From NCBI GenBank assembly GCA_963751425.1, contig CAVVUF010000002.1, forward strand, positions 1,302,001 to 1,366,000: DNA of 64,000 bases, read 5' to 3'. Below, one piece after another: positions 57,101 through 64,000 of this stretch. Each line of letters begins with the position of its first letter. The stretch's first letter is position 1. The translations under genes were made by a program, and so were the position numbers. The stretch comes from CAVVUF01 sp963751425 (GTDB taxonomy: Bacteria > Chloroflexota > Anaerolineae > Anaerolineales > UBA4823). Below the pieces are notes generated by a model. That model had not been told where the DNA came from, ran no database searches, and was given only the letters and a program-made list of their open reading frames with translations.

Positions 57101-57550
57101 GCTGTAGCGCACCTGGTCGGAATAGGTTTGGATTGCCATCATACCGATGGTCTTCTTGGCAGTCTTGAGTGGGGCACCCAGCCAATCGAGAGATGGGGAG
57201 CCGATGAGATCCACCTGTCCCTCAGCCAGAAGCCGTTCGTAGACCTCGGGTGTGGCCAGCAGCGGCAGACCGCTGCGCAGTACATATTCGGTCAACCCCC
57301 TGCCAGGTTTTTGGGGAAAGGGGGCGCTATCGAACTCATCCATGTAGTAGGGGAAGCTGAGCAGTTCCGTCTCGTCGTCGTAAAGGGCGATGTAAAGATT
57401 TTCGGCAGGCATCAGCTCCCCGATAACTGAGTGGATCAGCCGGTAAAGCTCATCCAGATCTTCGGAGGTCTGGGCTGCCTCTGAGATGCGATAGAGGGCA
57501 GCCTGTACTTTTTCTGCGCGTTGTAAAACGTCCACCGGTCTACCTGTCAT
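54110..57550 (-). CDS. Multi-GAF/PAS HD-GYP c-di-GMP phosphodiesterase
   Basis: 1146 residues with no membrane span. The order is GAF (about 15-175), PAS (about 180-300), GAF (about 310-475), PAS (about 480-605), two GAF domains (about 615-930) and HD-GYP (about 945-1140). The catalytic part has LRDRETEGHTRRVTEITLEL, the metal-binding HD in GALLHDIGKMAIPD, and the HHE and GYP motifs in LYHHERWDGTGYPKGLKGEQ. HD-GYP enzymes hydrolyse c-di-GMP to GMP. The cytosolic sensor array contrasts with the membrane-bound cyclase encoded next, so the pair may set c-di-GMP from internal and external cues. Confidence 0.9.
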   Translation of the reverse strand: MTGRPVDVLQRAEKVQAALYRISEAAQTSEDLDELYRLIHSVIGELMPAENLYIALYDDETELLSFPYYMDEFDSAPFPQKPGRGLTEYVLRSGLPLLATPEVYERLLAEGQVDLIGSPSLDWLGAPLKTAKKTIGMMAIQTYSDQVRYSHADLDVLAFVSSQAAMAIERKQAEAALRDSESRYRLLFESAPVGTLLVNAQGQIVDLNPTALMILGSPSIEATQQINVLDFPPLIEVGFSAHVQRCLESGQTIIAECPYTSKWGKTSYVQYFLTPIINGNGRAGQVQVILEDITERKGNEEQIRKLNRMLQVSSQVNQVLVHETDETALMQQVCQILVEVGGYRLAWIGLAEQNDGKRVQLVAAAGTELNYIQDIQITYDDSPYGSGPTGTAIRTGRPALSRNILTDPNFGPWRETALECGYASSIALPLLSDGKAFGSAQVYADQPEAFDEAEIQLLTEMSNDLAYGILGLRERARRQQAEETLRASEEKFSKAFHTSPDAININRLSDGLFIEINSGFTEITGYTPEDVQGKTSLEIQIWDDPADRERLVAGLRASGEVVNMEAGFRLKDGRTKTGLMSARIIQINGEACILSITRDISERVQIDLERAQRLVELEAVNRISTALRTVQTLDEMLPRLLDETLEMLEIGDAAIWLYDENSRALLPSVARGWFTGLDPAPIQPGEGIGGWVFTTGQVYRVEDFATDEQTLEAHRSHALSGWGGVCLPIKTAVETIGVFYVSTHLPRKLTSEEVHLLTILSEIAGNAVHRMRLHEQTELHVKRLNSLRTVDMTITSSLDLRITLDILLEQVINQLQVDAADVLLYREPVHMLEFSAGRGWHGSGVRRTRMHLDEGQAARVAAERKLIHIPDLSSPENGSWGSGFVKEEGFLCYFGVPLIAKGSVKGVLELFHRNTFTPDTEWLEFLETLASQAAIAIDDTQLFDHLQRSNAELTVAYDTTIEGWSRALELRDRETEGHTRRVTEITLELARSMGAFGEDRLVHILRGALLHDIGKMAIPDNILFKQSPLTEEEWQVMHLHPTYAYDMLSRIAYLHPALAIPLYHHERWDGTGYPKGLKGEQIPVEARIFAVVDVWDALIIKRPYREAWSLEKARDYILSNSGTHFDPKVVEAFMRLLDSGFLHREE

Positions 57551-57745
57551 TCATCTGATGTGCAAGATTTGGCCCATCAGCCTGGGTTTTTCACCAAGGA
57601 GCCCCCGCTTGGGGATTGAATTTCAGCTTTCCATCCGATTCTAATGGAAAATGACCGAGGTGGCCCTCATAATACTGTAAGGTACAGGATTTTATGGAAG
57701 TAGGTGCCTCTCGTTTAGGTTAGGGACTCTATTTGCTCGAGGGGA

Positions 57746-58335
57746 TTACTCTAGGGTTGGGGGATGAGGTACAAGGCAGGCTTTGCCTTGGCGTTCCACG
57801 ACCACCTGCGGCGAATCCCTTTTCTTCCACCAGGGCGTAGTTGTGGCCTGCTGCGGCGTGGTATACACCGATATACACCATGATCTCCGTACCGGTGTTG
57901 GCAACACGGTGCGCCCAGATCGCTGGGATGTGGGTGATCGTGCCAGTCTGCCACGCCTCCGCCCGGAACTCGCCGTCCAGCGTATCCAACAGCAGATAGC
58001 CGCTTCCCGCTAGGCAGATGTACATCTCCGGCTGATCATTGCGCTCGTGCAGGTGGCCCTTCGTCATGTAATACTCATCCCCGATCTTTCCAGGGAAGAG
58101 GCCGCGTGATGGCGATGGACATATCCGAGGTGGAGGTAAGGAACTTGGCGTTGTAGAATTCGTAGATGAGCGGGTCCCCACCCAGGATTGCCTCTTGGAG
58201 GGCTTGCTGGTCGTAGAAGGCGGACTGCATGTCGCTGGCTCTGCGTTGGAGCTTATTGTCAAGATGTGTTCCCTGCCCGGTAAGGAAATCGAGATCGAAA
58301 CTGGTGGGGTAATCGTTTTCTGGCAGCCTGGTCAT
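57746..58335 (-). pseudogene. Cupin-type glucose-6-phosphate isomerase (PgiA-like), two frameshifts
   Basis: Starts MTRLPENDYPTSFDLDF after AGGAG. The frame breaks near 58100, resuming at the cupin core YYMTKGHLHERNDQPEMYIC, LAGSGYLLLDTLDGEFRAEA and IPAIWAHRVANTGTEIMVYI. The metal ligands His-x-His and Glu and a later His are all visible. A second break near 57810 leads to VVVERQGKACLVPHPPTLE, the expected ending, with stop at 57746. About 195 residues when restored, as in archaeal-type PGI, which interconverts glucose-6-P and fructose-6-P. Both breaks are probably indels. Confidence 0.78.
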
Positions 58336-58451
58336 CTTTGAGCTCCTGGGGTGTGTTCTGAATGGAATAATTATACAAGAGAAACGGTTGCGTAAATGAT
58401 GATGAGGGCTTCTTGACGCATTGCCCTCCGGCATTAAACTCTGAGCGGTCT

Positions 58452-59182
58452 ATGAACAACCCTGTTTATTATGAGCTGCTTGAAGCCTTCACCCAGCCCG
58501 GCTGTCCGCTCTGCCGACAGATACAAAGGGCCGTCGAGCGCTCCCTGTCTCATCTCTTCTATGAGTCGGTTACCGATCCGGGCGTACGGCACCGCTTGCG
58601 CCGGAGCTTGGGCTTCTGCAAGCGGCATGCCTGGCTGCTGGTGGACGCCCGTATCGGGGATGCCCTGGGTATGGCGATTATCTACCATGACTTGGTGGGC
58701 AGCCTGCTGAAGCACCTCCCCCAAGATTCATCCGTATCAAATCAGAAAAACTCTGTTCGCATGTGGCGTAAGCTGCCTTCCAGCCTGAAAATCCTGCTTG
58801 AGCAGGCTCTGGAAGCCCTTTCGCCCCGCCATCTTTGCCCGGCCTGCGAGCAGGAGGAGAGCACTCGAGCCGCGCCGCGGTCAACGTGATGGCCTCCGCA
58901 CTGAATGACCCGGCCTTCACCGAAGCGTTCAAAGCCTCTTTTGGCTTGTGCATGCCTCATCTGCGCCAGGTGCTGGAAGAAATACGGGACCCGCTTGCCT
59001 TGGATGTCCTGCTTACCACCAGCCGCGACAAACTATCAGCCTTGCATCTTGAGCTGGCTGAAATAATCCGCAAGAACGATTATCGCTACCGCGATGAAGC
59101 CTTCGGCCCCGAAGGGGATGCCTGGAAGCGCGCTGTTGCCATGCTGGTGGGGTCGAATCACCTGCTCATTCCCACTGCTTAA
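58452..59182 (+). CDS. DUF6062 family protein, one frameshift
   Basis: Starts MNNPVYYELLEAFTQPGCPL with CxxC-type cysteines (PGCPLCRQI), then GFCKRHAWLLVDARIGDALG. It has a central LCPACEQEE knuckle, breaks frame near 58866, and resumes VNVMASALNDPAFTEAFKAS, FGLCMPHLRQVLEEI. Paired CPxC knuckles and C-x-x-H motifs suggest a helical metal-binding or Fe-S protein. DUF6062 is common in Chloroflexota and has no known function. Restored length about 243 residues. It is divergent from the phosphoglucose isomerase gene by about 115 bp. Confidence 0.75.
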
Positions 59183-59302
59183 ATCAATCTGAAGTGGGAA
59201 TCATCAAGACAGCGAGGGCATTTTACGGAAGCTCCCCTAGAAGAGCTTAAAAGAGAACATGGGAAAGAGAAATAGCGGCTTTTATAAAGATGCTCATTCT
59301 AC

Positions 59303-59723
59303 TTATCCCCATGGGTTGAGAAGATTTAATCCCTGTATCTTGGAAATGAACAGTATTCCTGGTCACCAAGGTAAATCCCCACTGCTGAGCCGTTGCTGCC
59401 AATAATGCATCAATGGCAGAGATGGGTCGTCCAAGCTTTTCGAGCTGGGAGACCAGCTTTCCCCAGATCAGCATCGTCTGGACGTCAATGCTTAATATCT
59501 GGTCTGTGAATTGCGCCAATAGATCTTCCTGCAGCCAGTGATCCAAGATCACCTTTCGATCTGAGTTAGGCAGCTTTTCGATCTCCTTCTTGATTTCACC
59601 AATCGAAATCACGCTCAAAAAGATCCGGTCAGCATCGGTCGCCTGGATCCATTCAATGACCTTGAGGTTGGGCCGCGCTGCCACCAGCTCCGAGATAACA
59701 TTGGTATCGAGAATGAAATTCAC
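59303..59723 (-). CDS. VapC-type PIN-domain toxin
   Basis: About 139 residues. It has the four acidic positions of PIN nucleases: MNFILDTNVISELV (D6), SIGEIKKEIEKL, AIDALLAATAQQWG and TLVTRNTVHF. VapC toxins cleave tRNA or rRNA. The frame remains open to 59247, but a single extra base in CTTCTC near 59325 would give the usual ending LLNPWG and a stop at 59303, so the longer tail is probably artefactual. The ATG overlaps the antitoxin stop as ATGA. Confidence 0.85.
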
Positions 59724-59974
59724 AGGTCAACATTCCTAGGCAAGCTTTGGTCTCGTGATAAATCGAGCTCGATGCCAACCAGGGGAGATTGGCGGAAGAA
59801 ATCTAACAAGCTGGTTTTCGATTTTACCAGGCGGTCATACTCCCCCTTCGATATGATCACCACAGCTTCCTCACCATGGCGGGTCACCGTTTGGGGCCCT
59901 TCGTTTAAGGCTTTTTTGACCACTTCACTGAACCGGTTTTTAGCTTCCTGTAACTGCCAGATATCCTTGCTCAT
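59720..59974 (-). CDS. Phd/YefM-type antitoxin
   Basis: 84 residues. The N-terminus IWQLQEAKNRFSEVVKKALN and GPQTVTRHGEEAVVIISKGE are the Phd/YefM DNA-binding fold. The C-terminus SLLDFFRQSPLVGIELDLSR would wrap the toxin. AAGGAGTTTGA precedes the ATG. Antitoxin before toxin with an ATGA overlap is the normal order. Expected to repress its own promoter. Confidence 0.87.
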   Translation of the reverse strand: MSKDIWQLQEAKNRFSEVVKKALNEGPQTVTRHGEEAVVIISKGEYDRLVKSKTSLLDFFRQSPLVGIELDLSRDQSLPRNVDL

Positions 59975-59987
59975 TCAAACTCCTTGT

Positions 59988-60008
59988 GTCTAGACTGTCT
60001 AGATTATA
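59988..60008 (-). promoter_or_regulatory. Toxin-antitoxin promoter with direct-repeat operator
   Basis: GTCTAGA occurs twice (59988, 59997; each contains the palindrome TCTAGA), directly beside a TATAAT -10 read on the minus strand (60008-60003). The repeats cover the transcription start, fitting autorepression by the antitoxin. Confidence 0.65.
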
Positions 60009-60412
60009 CCATAATTCGTTTTGAACTCATTTCATCATTTCGATCGTACAGCCGATAATATTCAAGGTCCAAATAGGTATCTTCTCAACTCAAGAATTGG
60101 AATTCATGGCTTTATTCCCCCATTTCAAAAACGGAAATAGATCATTTTCCTTCACTGCATTGGTACTGTCATAAAACAGCCGCCGATGGCCTGCCAATGC
60201 CCTTGCGATGGTCGGACGCGTCAATCCGATCTTGCTGGTACTGCGATCCTGTGAGGCTGCTTGATCAAGAAATCCTGGTGTTTTTATCCATCCATTCGAT
60301 TGCAGCTATCTTGGGTGATTATGAGGTACCTCAAGAAGATGAACCATCGTTTACTCATAAAAGCTAGTTCGTTGACTTTCCCCCAAAAATTCTTTATGCA
60401 TTACCCGTCTAA
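60009..60412. other. Intergenic region without an intact gene
   Basis: A 60-codon stretch open on the minus strand (about 60320-60105) reads KIGLTRPTIARALAGHRRLF, which looks HTH-like, but it lacks a start codon. Probably a gene remnant. Nothing else is recognised. Confidence 0.4.
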
Positions 60413-60889
60413 TCAAACCTCCAGCATGTCCGTCATCGCCAGGCGCGCCTGGCTCAGAGGCATCCCCAGCGAATAAGTCCATTCGGCTAGCAACGAGTTC
60501 ATCGCCTTTTCTAGGATCGATTTTTCCTGAAGGGTTAACCTGGTACTGCGCTTGAAATTCGTCAGATCGCGCACCACTCGGCAGATTGACGATAACTTTC
60601 CCTGATTCATCCGCGCCAACAGCTGGTCTTTGCGCAGCAGCCGGTCCTCCAGTAACATCTCGCTCGGGTTCGTAAGAATAGCCGATAACTTCACAAACTC
60701 CTCCGGCGGGGTGGGCACGCGCAGGCTGGGCTGCTGGAGATCATTAATCGGAATCCAGATCGTCAGATCCGATGTGCGTACAACGTAGCACTTGGTAAGA
60801 AAACCGTGGACGGGTCTATCCTCAATTTTCACGATCTCACCCACACCGAAGTTCCAGTGGATCACTTTATCGCCAATCTCGAAGCCCAT
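60413..60889 (-). CDS. CarD-family transcriptional regulator
   Basis: 158 residues. The N-terminal RNA polymerase-interacting Tudor-like domain is FEIGDKVIHWNFGVGEIVKI, followed by ISVEN-like strands (TKCYVVRTSDLTIWIPINDL). The C-terminal helical domain includes LLRKDQLLARMNQGKLSSIC and SILEKAMNSLLAEWTYSLGM. CarD binds the RNA polymerase beta subunit and stabilises open complexes, or controls specific stress genes. Length is typical. Confidence 0.85.
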   Translation of the reverse strand: MGFEIGDKVIHWNFGVGEIVKIEDRPVHGFLTKCYVVRTSDLTIWIPINDLQQPSLRVPTPPEEFVKLSAILTNPSEMLLEDRLLRKDQLLARMNQGKLSSICRVVRDLTNFKRSTRLTLQEKSILEKAMNSLLAEWTYSLGMPLSQARLAMTDMLEV

Positions 60890-60973
60890 TTTGCACCTCT
60901 CTCCGGGGAAAAAAGTGAAGGTCCCCAGGCGAGCACCACAAGAAGCACAGGCCTGGAGATCTTTCTATATCAT

Positions 60974-61261
60974 TTAATAACGCCTGTTATCCGAGCTGCG
61001 GCGCGGTTGCTCTTCGCGTGGTTTAGCGATGTTCACTCGAATCGCTCGATCATCCAGCATTTTTTCATTCAGGATCTTGATTGCATTCTGTGCCTCTTCA
61101 TCGCTGTTCATAGTTACGAAGGCGAAACCCTTCATGCGGCCTGTGTCGCGATCTTTGATGATATCTACAGAGACCACCGTTCCAGCCTTGGCGAACAATG
61201 TCCGTACCCCATCCTCGGTAGTATCATAAGATAAATTTCCTACATATAACTTTGTTTCCAT
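60974..61261 (-). CDS. RRM-domain RNA-binding protein
   Basis: 95 residues from the ATG at 61261 (AAAGGAAATGG before it). RNP-2 is KLYVGNLSYDTTEDGVRTLF and RNP-1 is RMKGFAFVTMNSDEEAQNAI. A short basic tail follows (KPREEQPRRSSDNRRY). This is the single-RRM type common in cyanobacteria and some other bacteria, often cold-induced. A hairpin-plus-U-run lies about 90-120 bp upstream and could attenuate its transcription. Confidence 0.9.
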   Translation of the reverse strand: METKLYVGNLSYDTTEDGVRTLFAKAGTVVSVDIIKDRDTGRMKGFAFVTMNSDEEAQNAIKILNEKMLDDRAIRVNIAKPREEQPRRSSDNRRY

Positions 61262-61350
61262 TTTTATCCATTTCCTTTGTATTGGTTCGACCATCCACTG
61301 CTTCTCAGAATGGCAGTCGTTGAATGATATTCCAGGATCGGTATAAAAAA

Positions 61351-61380
61351 AAGCCACCATTCAAAACAGAATGGCGGCTT
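61351..61380 (-). terminator. Terminator/attenuator before the RRM gene
   Basis: On the minus strand AAGCCGCCATTC pairs with GAATGGTGGCTT (one mismatch) around TGTTTT, followed by eight T. It may end the phosphotransferase operon or attenuate the RRM leader, whose possible -10 (TACAAT near 61420) lies upstream of the hairpin. Confidence 0.75.
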
Positions 61381-61584
61381 TATCGATTAAACGCTGATCT
61401 GGAATTTGTCTATACCATTGTACCACAAATTGCGAGGAAAGATCATCTTCCGTGAATGATCGTTTACTCATCTCTCTAGTAGATATTTACCTAGGAACGC
61501 CAGGCTTCCCTCAATGCGCTTAGAAAGATGGCATCCACCAGACTGCCTTTTTCTTGATCCCTGTGTTTTAAACGCTGGGTTTCC

Positions 61585-62361
61585 CTACAAAGATGAACCG
61601 AGTGCCAATTCGAGCCACACCTGGTTCTCCTCCAGGTATGCCGCGTCCGTTTGGTAGATCGATAAGTGCCCGGCAGCGATGTTGGCTTGCATCCGGGCAT
61701 CGCCCTGTGCTGCGCCAGCCAGCAGCATATCCGCCATGAACTTCACCCGCTGGGCGATCGCTGTCACCACTGGAGAGCGATCTTGCAAACCGTAGGCTTC
61801 ACAGAAAAGTCGCACCCTGCGGGCTTGGTCCGTGAAGGTTCCGAAACCCTCCGGGTTAGAGGGAGCGGTTGCCGGGGCAAACCGGTAGATGGCGTAGGCG
61901 ATGTCCCAGAGGCGCGGTCCGGGATGGGCGTGGTCAAAATCGATCACGCCCACCAGTTTCCCTTTGTCAAATATACAGTTGTAGGGAGCAAAATCACCGT
62001 GGCAAACCACCTCAATGGGTTCTCGCGTAGGAGCCTGCCAGCCCGTTTGCTGGATTTGAGCGATGTCTTCCGTCGCATCATGCAGGCGGCGCAGGAGCCG
62101 CGCGGCCGAGATCAATATTTCGTCGGAACGCAGTGCTTCAGGCAGCGGATAATGACCTACCAGACCCGGGATGTAACTCAGCACCTCCCGTCCCTGCTCA
62201 TCATACCCGAGCGGAGCTGGGACCTCCTGGATCCCCTTGGCTCTCAAGTGTTCTAGAAGCCAGTGGACTTGTTTGGTCCAGGACCCCGTTCCACGGCGCA
62301 CTGTATCACCCAGGCGGGTAACCCGGCTCATATTACCCCCGCTTAATTCTTCTTCAACCAT
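61585..62361 (-). CDS. APH-family phosphotransferase
   Basis: 258 residues with the aminoglycoside phosphotransferase/choline kinase fold. The catalytic loop is VCHGDFAPYNCIFDKG (HGD...N), and the metal-binding Asp is in LVGVIDFDHAHPGPRLWDIA. An N-terminal nucleotide-lobe strand is visible as MSRVTRLGDTVRRGTGSWTK. Members phosphorylate small alcohols, drugs or sugars; the substrate is unknown and the name does not imply drug resistance. It begins 2 bp after the hydrolase stop, so both are in one operon. MSRVT at residue 11 is an alternative start. Confidence 0.83.
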   Translation of the reverse strand: MVEEELSGGNMSRVTRLGDTVRRGTGSWTKQVHWLLEHLRAKGIQEVPAPLGYDEQGREVLSYIPGLVGHYPLPEALRSDEILISAARLLRRLHDATEDIAQIQQTGWQAPTREPIEVVCHGDFAPYNCIFDKGKLVGVIDFDHAHPGPRLWDIAYAIYRFAPATAPSNPEGFGTFTDQARRVRLFCEAYGLQDRSPVVTAIAQRVKFMADMLLAGAAQGDARMQANIAAGHLSIYQTDAAYLEENQVWLELALGSSL

Positions 62362-62363
62362 CT

Positions 62364-63188
62364 TTACCAGCCGATATCCTTTAGAAAGCCCCGCACGACC
62401 CGCAGATACTCCGCATAGTTTTCCCTGCGGATGTTGTGGCCTGCCCCGCTCAGGTGTGCCACCCGGATATAGTTGTTCATCTTCGCCGCTTTCTTGGCAA
62501 TCTCCGGCGTCACGATGGCACCTTTCTCGGGTTCAGCGGTGATCAGCAGTGTTGATCGAACGATCCCGCGCACGACCTCTTTCCACTCGAAACGGATCGG
62601 CGGCAGCGCTTGGATGAAGTTGTAATCGAGCTGTTGCTTAGATTCGGCCCACGGGCGCAGCTCGGCTTCCTGCCAGGTGGGGCTGTCGTGGCGGCACTTG
62701 TCCATCAATTCTTCCACGCTCATGTTCTGTATCTCCAGGAGCCATTCCCGGAAAGGATTGGTGCTTTTTTCCGCTTGCTCTTTTTCCTCAGTCGGCGGTT
62801 CAACCCGCCAGGCAGGGTCCTCCAGGATCAGGGCCCGCGCCAGCCCGGCAAAGCGCCCGCCCAGCTCGGCGGTCACGCTGGCGCCCATCGAATGCCCGCC
62901 CACCACTGGCTGCTCCAGCCGCAGCGCCTCGATCAACGCGGCCGTGTCAGCCGCCATGTCGATCGCCTCGCCGGGTTGAATCCGAGCCGAGAGTCCATGG
63001 CCGCGTGCATCCGGCAGGATCAGGTCATAATCGGCTTCCAGATCATGCGCCACCGGCGTCCAGCATTTTCCGTTGTCAGAGAAGCCGTGCAAGAGTACCA
63101 GCGGCGGCTTATCGCCGCGGCCAGTACGGGTGTAGTGGATGTTTACCTTGTTGACAGTGATGTCGTCTTCAAACCATTGATGAGTCAT
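62364..63188 (-). CDS. Alpha/beta-fold hydrolase
   Basis: 274 residues from the ATG at 63188 (AAAGGAAAAG before it). The oxyanion region is PPLVLLHGFSDNGKCWTPVA, the nucleophile elbow is VVGGHSMGASVTAELGGRFA and the catalytic His lies in LSGAGHNIRRENYAEY. A cap of about 80 residues (140-215) separates them. The family covers esterases, C-C hydrolases and haloperoxidase-like enzymes; the substrate is unknown. Its start overlaps the GNAT gene end by 20 bp. Confidence 0.85.
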   Translation of the reverse strand: MTHQWFEDDITVNKVNIHYTRTGRGDKPPLVLLHGFSDNGKCWTPVAHDLEADYDLILPDARGHGLSARIQPGEAIDMAADTAALIEALRLEQPVVGGHSMGASVTAELGGRFAGLARALILEDPAWRVEPPTEEKEQAEKSTNPFREWLLEIQNMSVEELMDKCRHDSPTWQEAELRPWAESKQQLDYNFIQALPPIRFEWKEVVRGIVRSTLLITAEPEKGAIVTPEIAKKAAKMNNYIRVAHLSGAGHNIRRENYAEYLRVVRGFLKDIGW

Positions 63189-63798
63189 TTTCTTTTCCTT
63201 TCCCAGATTCAATTATATACCGCATCACCGGACGGCGCTCCGACCGTCTGGCGACCACCTGGAAACCGAGTCTTTCATAGGTCGATTGGATGCCCATATA
63301 GCGCTCGTAGGGGAGCAGCTTGGTGATCTCGGTCCTCAGTGGGTAGCTCTCTATGATCCTTGCCCCTTTCGACTGCGCATAGCCAATAGCCGCCTGGATC
63401 AAGAGCTCCGTCATGCCTTTGCGCCGGTAGTCCTGTGAGACAAAGAAGCAGGTGATCGACCAGACCGGCTGGTTGTCCACGCGCTTGAGCGTGCGGGAGC
63501 GTTCCAGCACGGGATAGTCATCGCGTGGGGCGATGGAGCACCAGGCTACAGTCCGATGCGCATCGTATGCCAGGATGCCGGGGATCTTTCCACCCTTCAC
63601 GATGGCCTTGAAAGCTCCTTTATTGCCGTCGCCGTAACCACGCTGGCAGTCCGCCCGCCGGGTCCGCCAGTACATGCACCAGCAGCCATTCTGGACGCCG
63701 TGTTCCTCGAACAGACGCTCGAAATCCAGCCAGCGCTCCGGTGTAAGGGGATAGTATGTGAAATCCTTGGAATTCAAATTTGGTTGATCTTGATTCAT
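63169..63798 (-). CDS. GNAT-family acetyltransferase
   Basis: 209 residues. The opening PLTPERWLDFERLFEEHGVQ and GCWCMYWRTRRADCQRG are characteristic of one GNAT subgroup with a conserved Cys pair. The core has WSITCFFVSQDYRRKGMTEL, containing the acetyl-CoA loop (R-R-K-G-M), and AAIGYAQSKGARIIESYPL. The substrate is unknown. It follows the TetR gene and precedes the hydrolase, forming an operon of regulator, acetyltransferase, hydrolase and kinase. Confidence 0.83.
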   Translation of the reverse strand: MNQDQPNLNSKDFTYYPLTPERWLDFERLFEEHGVQNGCWCMYWRTRRADCQRGYGDGNKGAFKAIVKGGKIPGILAYDAHRTVAWCSIAPRDDYPVLERSRTLKRVDNQPVWSITCFFVSQDYRRKGMTELLIQAAIGYAQSKGARIIESYPLRTEITKLLPYERYMGIQSTYERLGFQVVARRSERRPVMRYIIESGKGKENDSSMV

Positions 63799-63818
63799 CG
63801 GATTGTCTTTCTGGATAA

Positions 63819-64000
63819 TTATGGCAGAAGCAGCCTCGACAGGGTATCATCCAACCACGCCACATAACGCTCCCTCGACCAGCCGCCCTCGCTCCTCAGC
63901 AGGTTGAAAAGCTCAGGGCTGGTGATCGCCCACACGATCTCCGCTGCCTGTTTCTCGTCCAGCCCTGCTCGCAAAGGACCATGCGCAGCGAGGCTTGCCG
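63819..64000 (-). CDS. Partial TetR-family regulator (C-terminus only)
   Basis: About 60 codons enter from the right edge and stop at TAA (63819). They encode GLDEKQAAEIVWAITSPELF and WSRERYVAWLDDTLSRLLLP, a typical C-terminal ligand-domain ending of TetR regulators. The DNA-binding part lies beyond the window. It is 20 bp upstream of the GNAT gene and likely controls the operon. Confidence 0.7.
   Translation of the reverse strand, partial: ASLAAHGPLRAGLDEKQAAEIVWAITSPELFNLLRSEGGWSRERYVAWLDDTLSRLLLP

Noticed and set aside
60105..60320. HTH-like 60-codon stretch as a real regulator gene
   Set aside because: It has no start codon or ribosome site; noted only as a possible remnant.
1..64000. 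CRISPR array, tRNA or rRNA genes, prophage or replication origin
   Set aside because: No regularly spaced repeats, cloverleaf or rRNA-like sequence, integrase, phage structural genes or DnaA-box clusters were found by reading both strands.

Overview
The window looks like a chromosomal segment of a Chloroflexota bacterium, most likely class Anaerolineae. This is inferred from the gene mix, not from a marker gene: very large secreted multidomain hydrolases, chains of GAF/PAS domains ending in c-di-GMP enzymes, BTAD/NB-ARC/TPR regulators, LytR-CpsA-Psr proteins, a CarD protein, a DUF6062 protein and many GNAT, DinB and VOC proteins. There are no rRNA or tRNA genes and no CRISPR array. A striking technical feature is that about 15 genes carry single-base frameshifts although both halves keep good family motifs. 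Assembly or read errors are therefore more likely than mass pseudogenisation, and I describe the restored genes while marking the lesions.

Layout. 0.6-17.7 kb: secreted functions (a GH13 amylase with four X25 modules, two lipoproteins, a subtilase, an ExeM-like nuclease) plus an MFS exporter and a Na/Pi transporter with a PhoU tail. 17.9-21.6 kb: a wall or surface-glycan group (LCP protein, DUF2723 transferase, small membrane protein). 21.8-25.2 kb: a compact membrane-protein/XRE operon with a palindrome in its promoter, then GNAT-DinB, TrmO and VOC genes. 25.3-30.5 kb: an NapH-like ferredoxin pair, ChrA, a PadR/Cys-rich pair, an FmdB zinc ribbon, and CsoR-OsmC. 30.4-34.9 kb: a BTAD/NB-ARC regulator divergent from a trypsin-like lipoprotein, with three 11-bp-phased heptamer repeats between them.

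34.9-42.9 kb is a redox and stress cluster: rhodanese, thioredoxin, a NifX relic, a P2-type cation ATPase, a methyltransferase, a thioredoxin-DUF2892 fusion, a free DUF2892 protein, a DUF4405 membrane protein, a DUF2202 ferritin-like protein, and a peroxiredoxin whose peroxidatic Cys codon is an in-frame TGA. The last is best read as a selenoprotein, with a bacterial SECIS-like hairpin just downstream and a translationally coupled 35-codon ORF upstream.

43-50 kb: a consensus promoter driving an apparently non-coding transcript, then a UDP-sugar trio (Gfo/Idh oxidoreductase, hexapeptide acetyltransferase, DegT aminotransferase) flanked by two decayed transposases and a broken Ig-like/LCP gene. 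51-57.6 kb: a coupled diguanylate cyclase and HD-GYP phosphodiesterase. 57.7-64 kb: cupin-type phosphoglucose isomerase, DUF6062, a VapC-type toxin-antitoxin pair, CarD, an RRM protein, and a TetR-GNAT-hydrolase-phosphotransferase operon running off the right edge.

Regulatory signals link genes at a distance. The NapH-like gene and the DUF4405 gene, 15 kb apart, both carry TTCACC/TTCACA repeats phased at 11 bp just upstream of a -10 hexamer, which suggests one shared OmpR/PhoB-class regulator.
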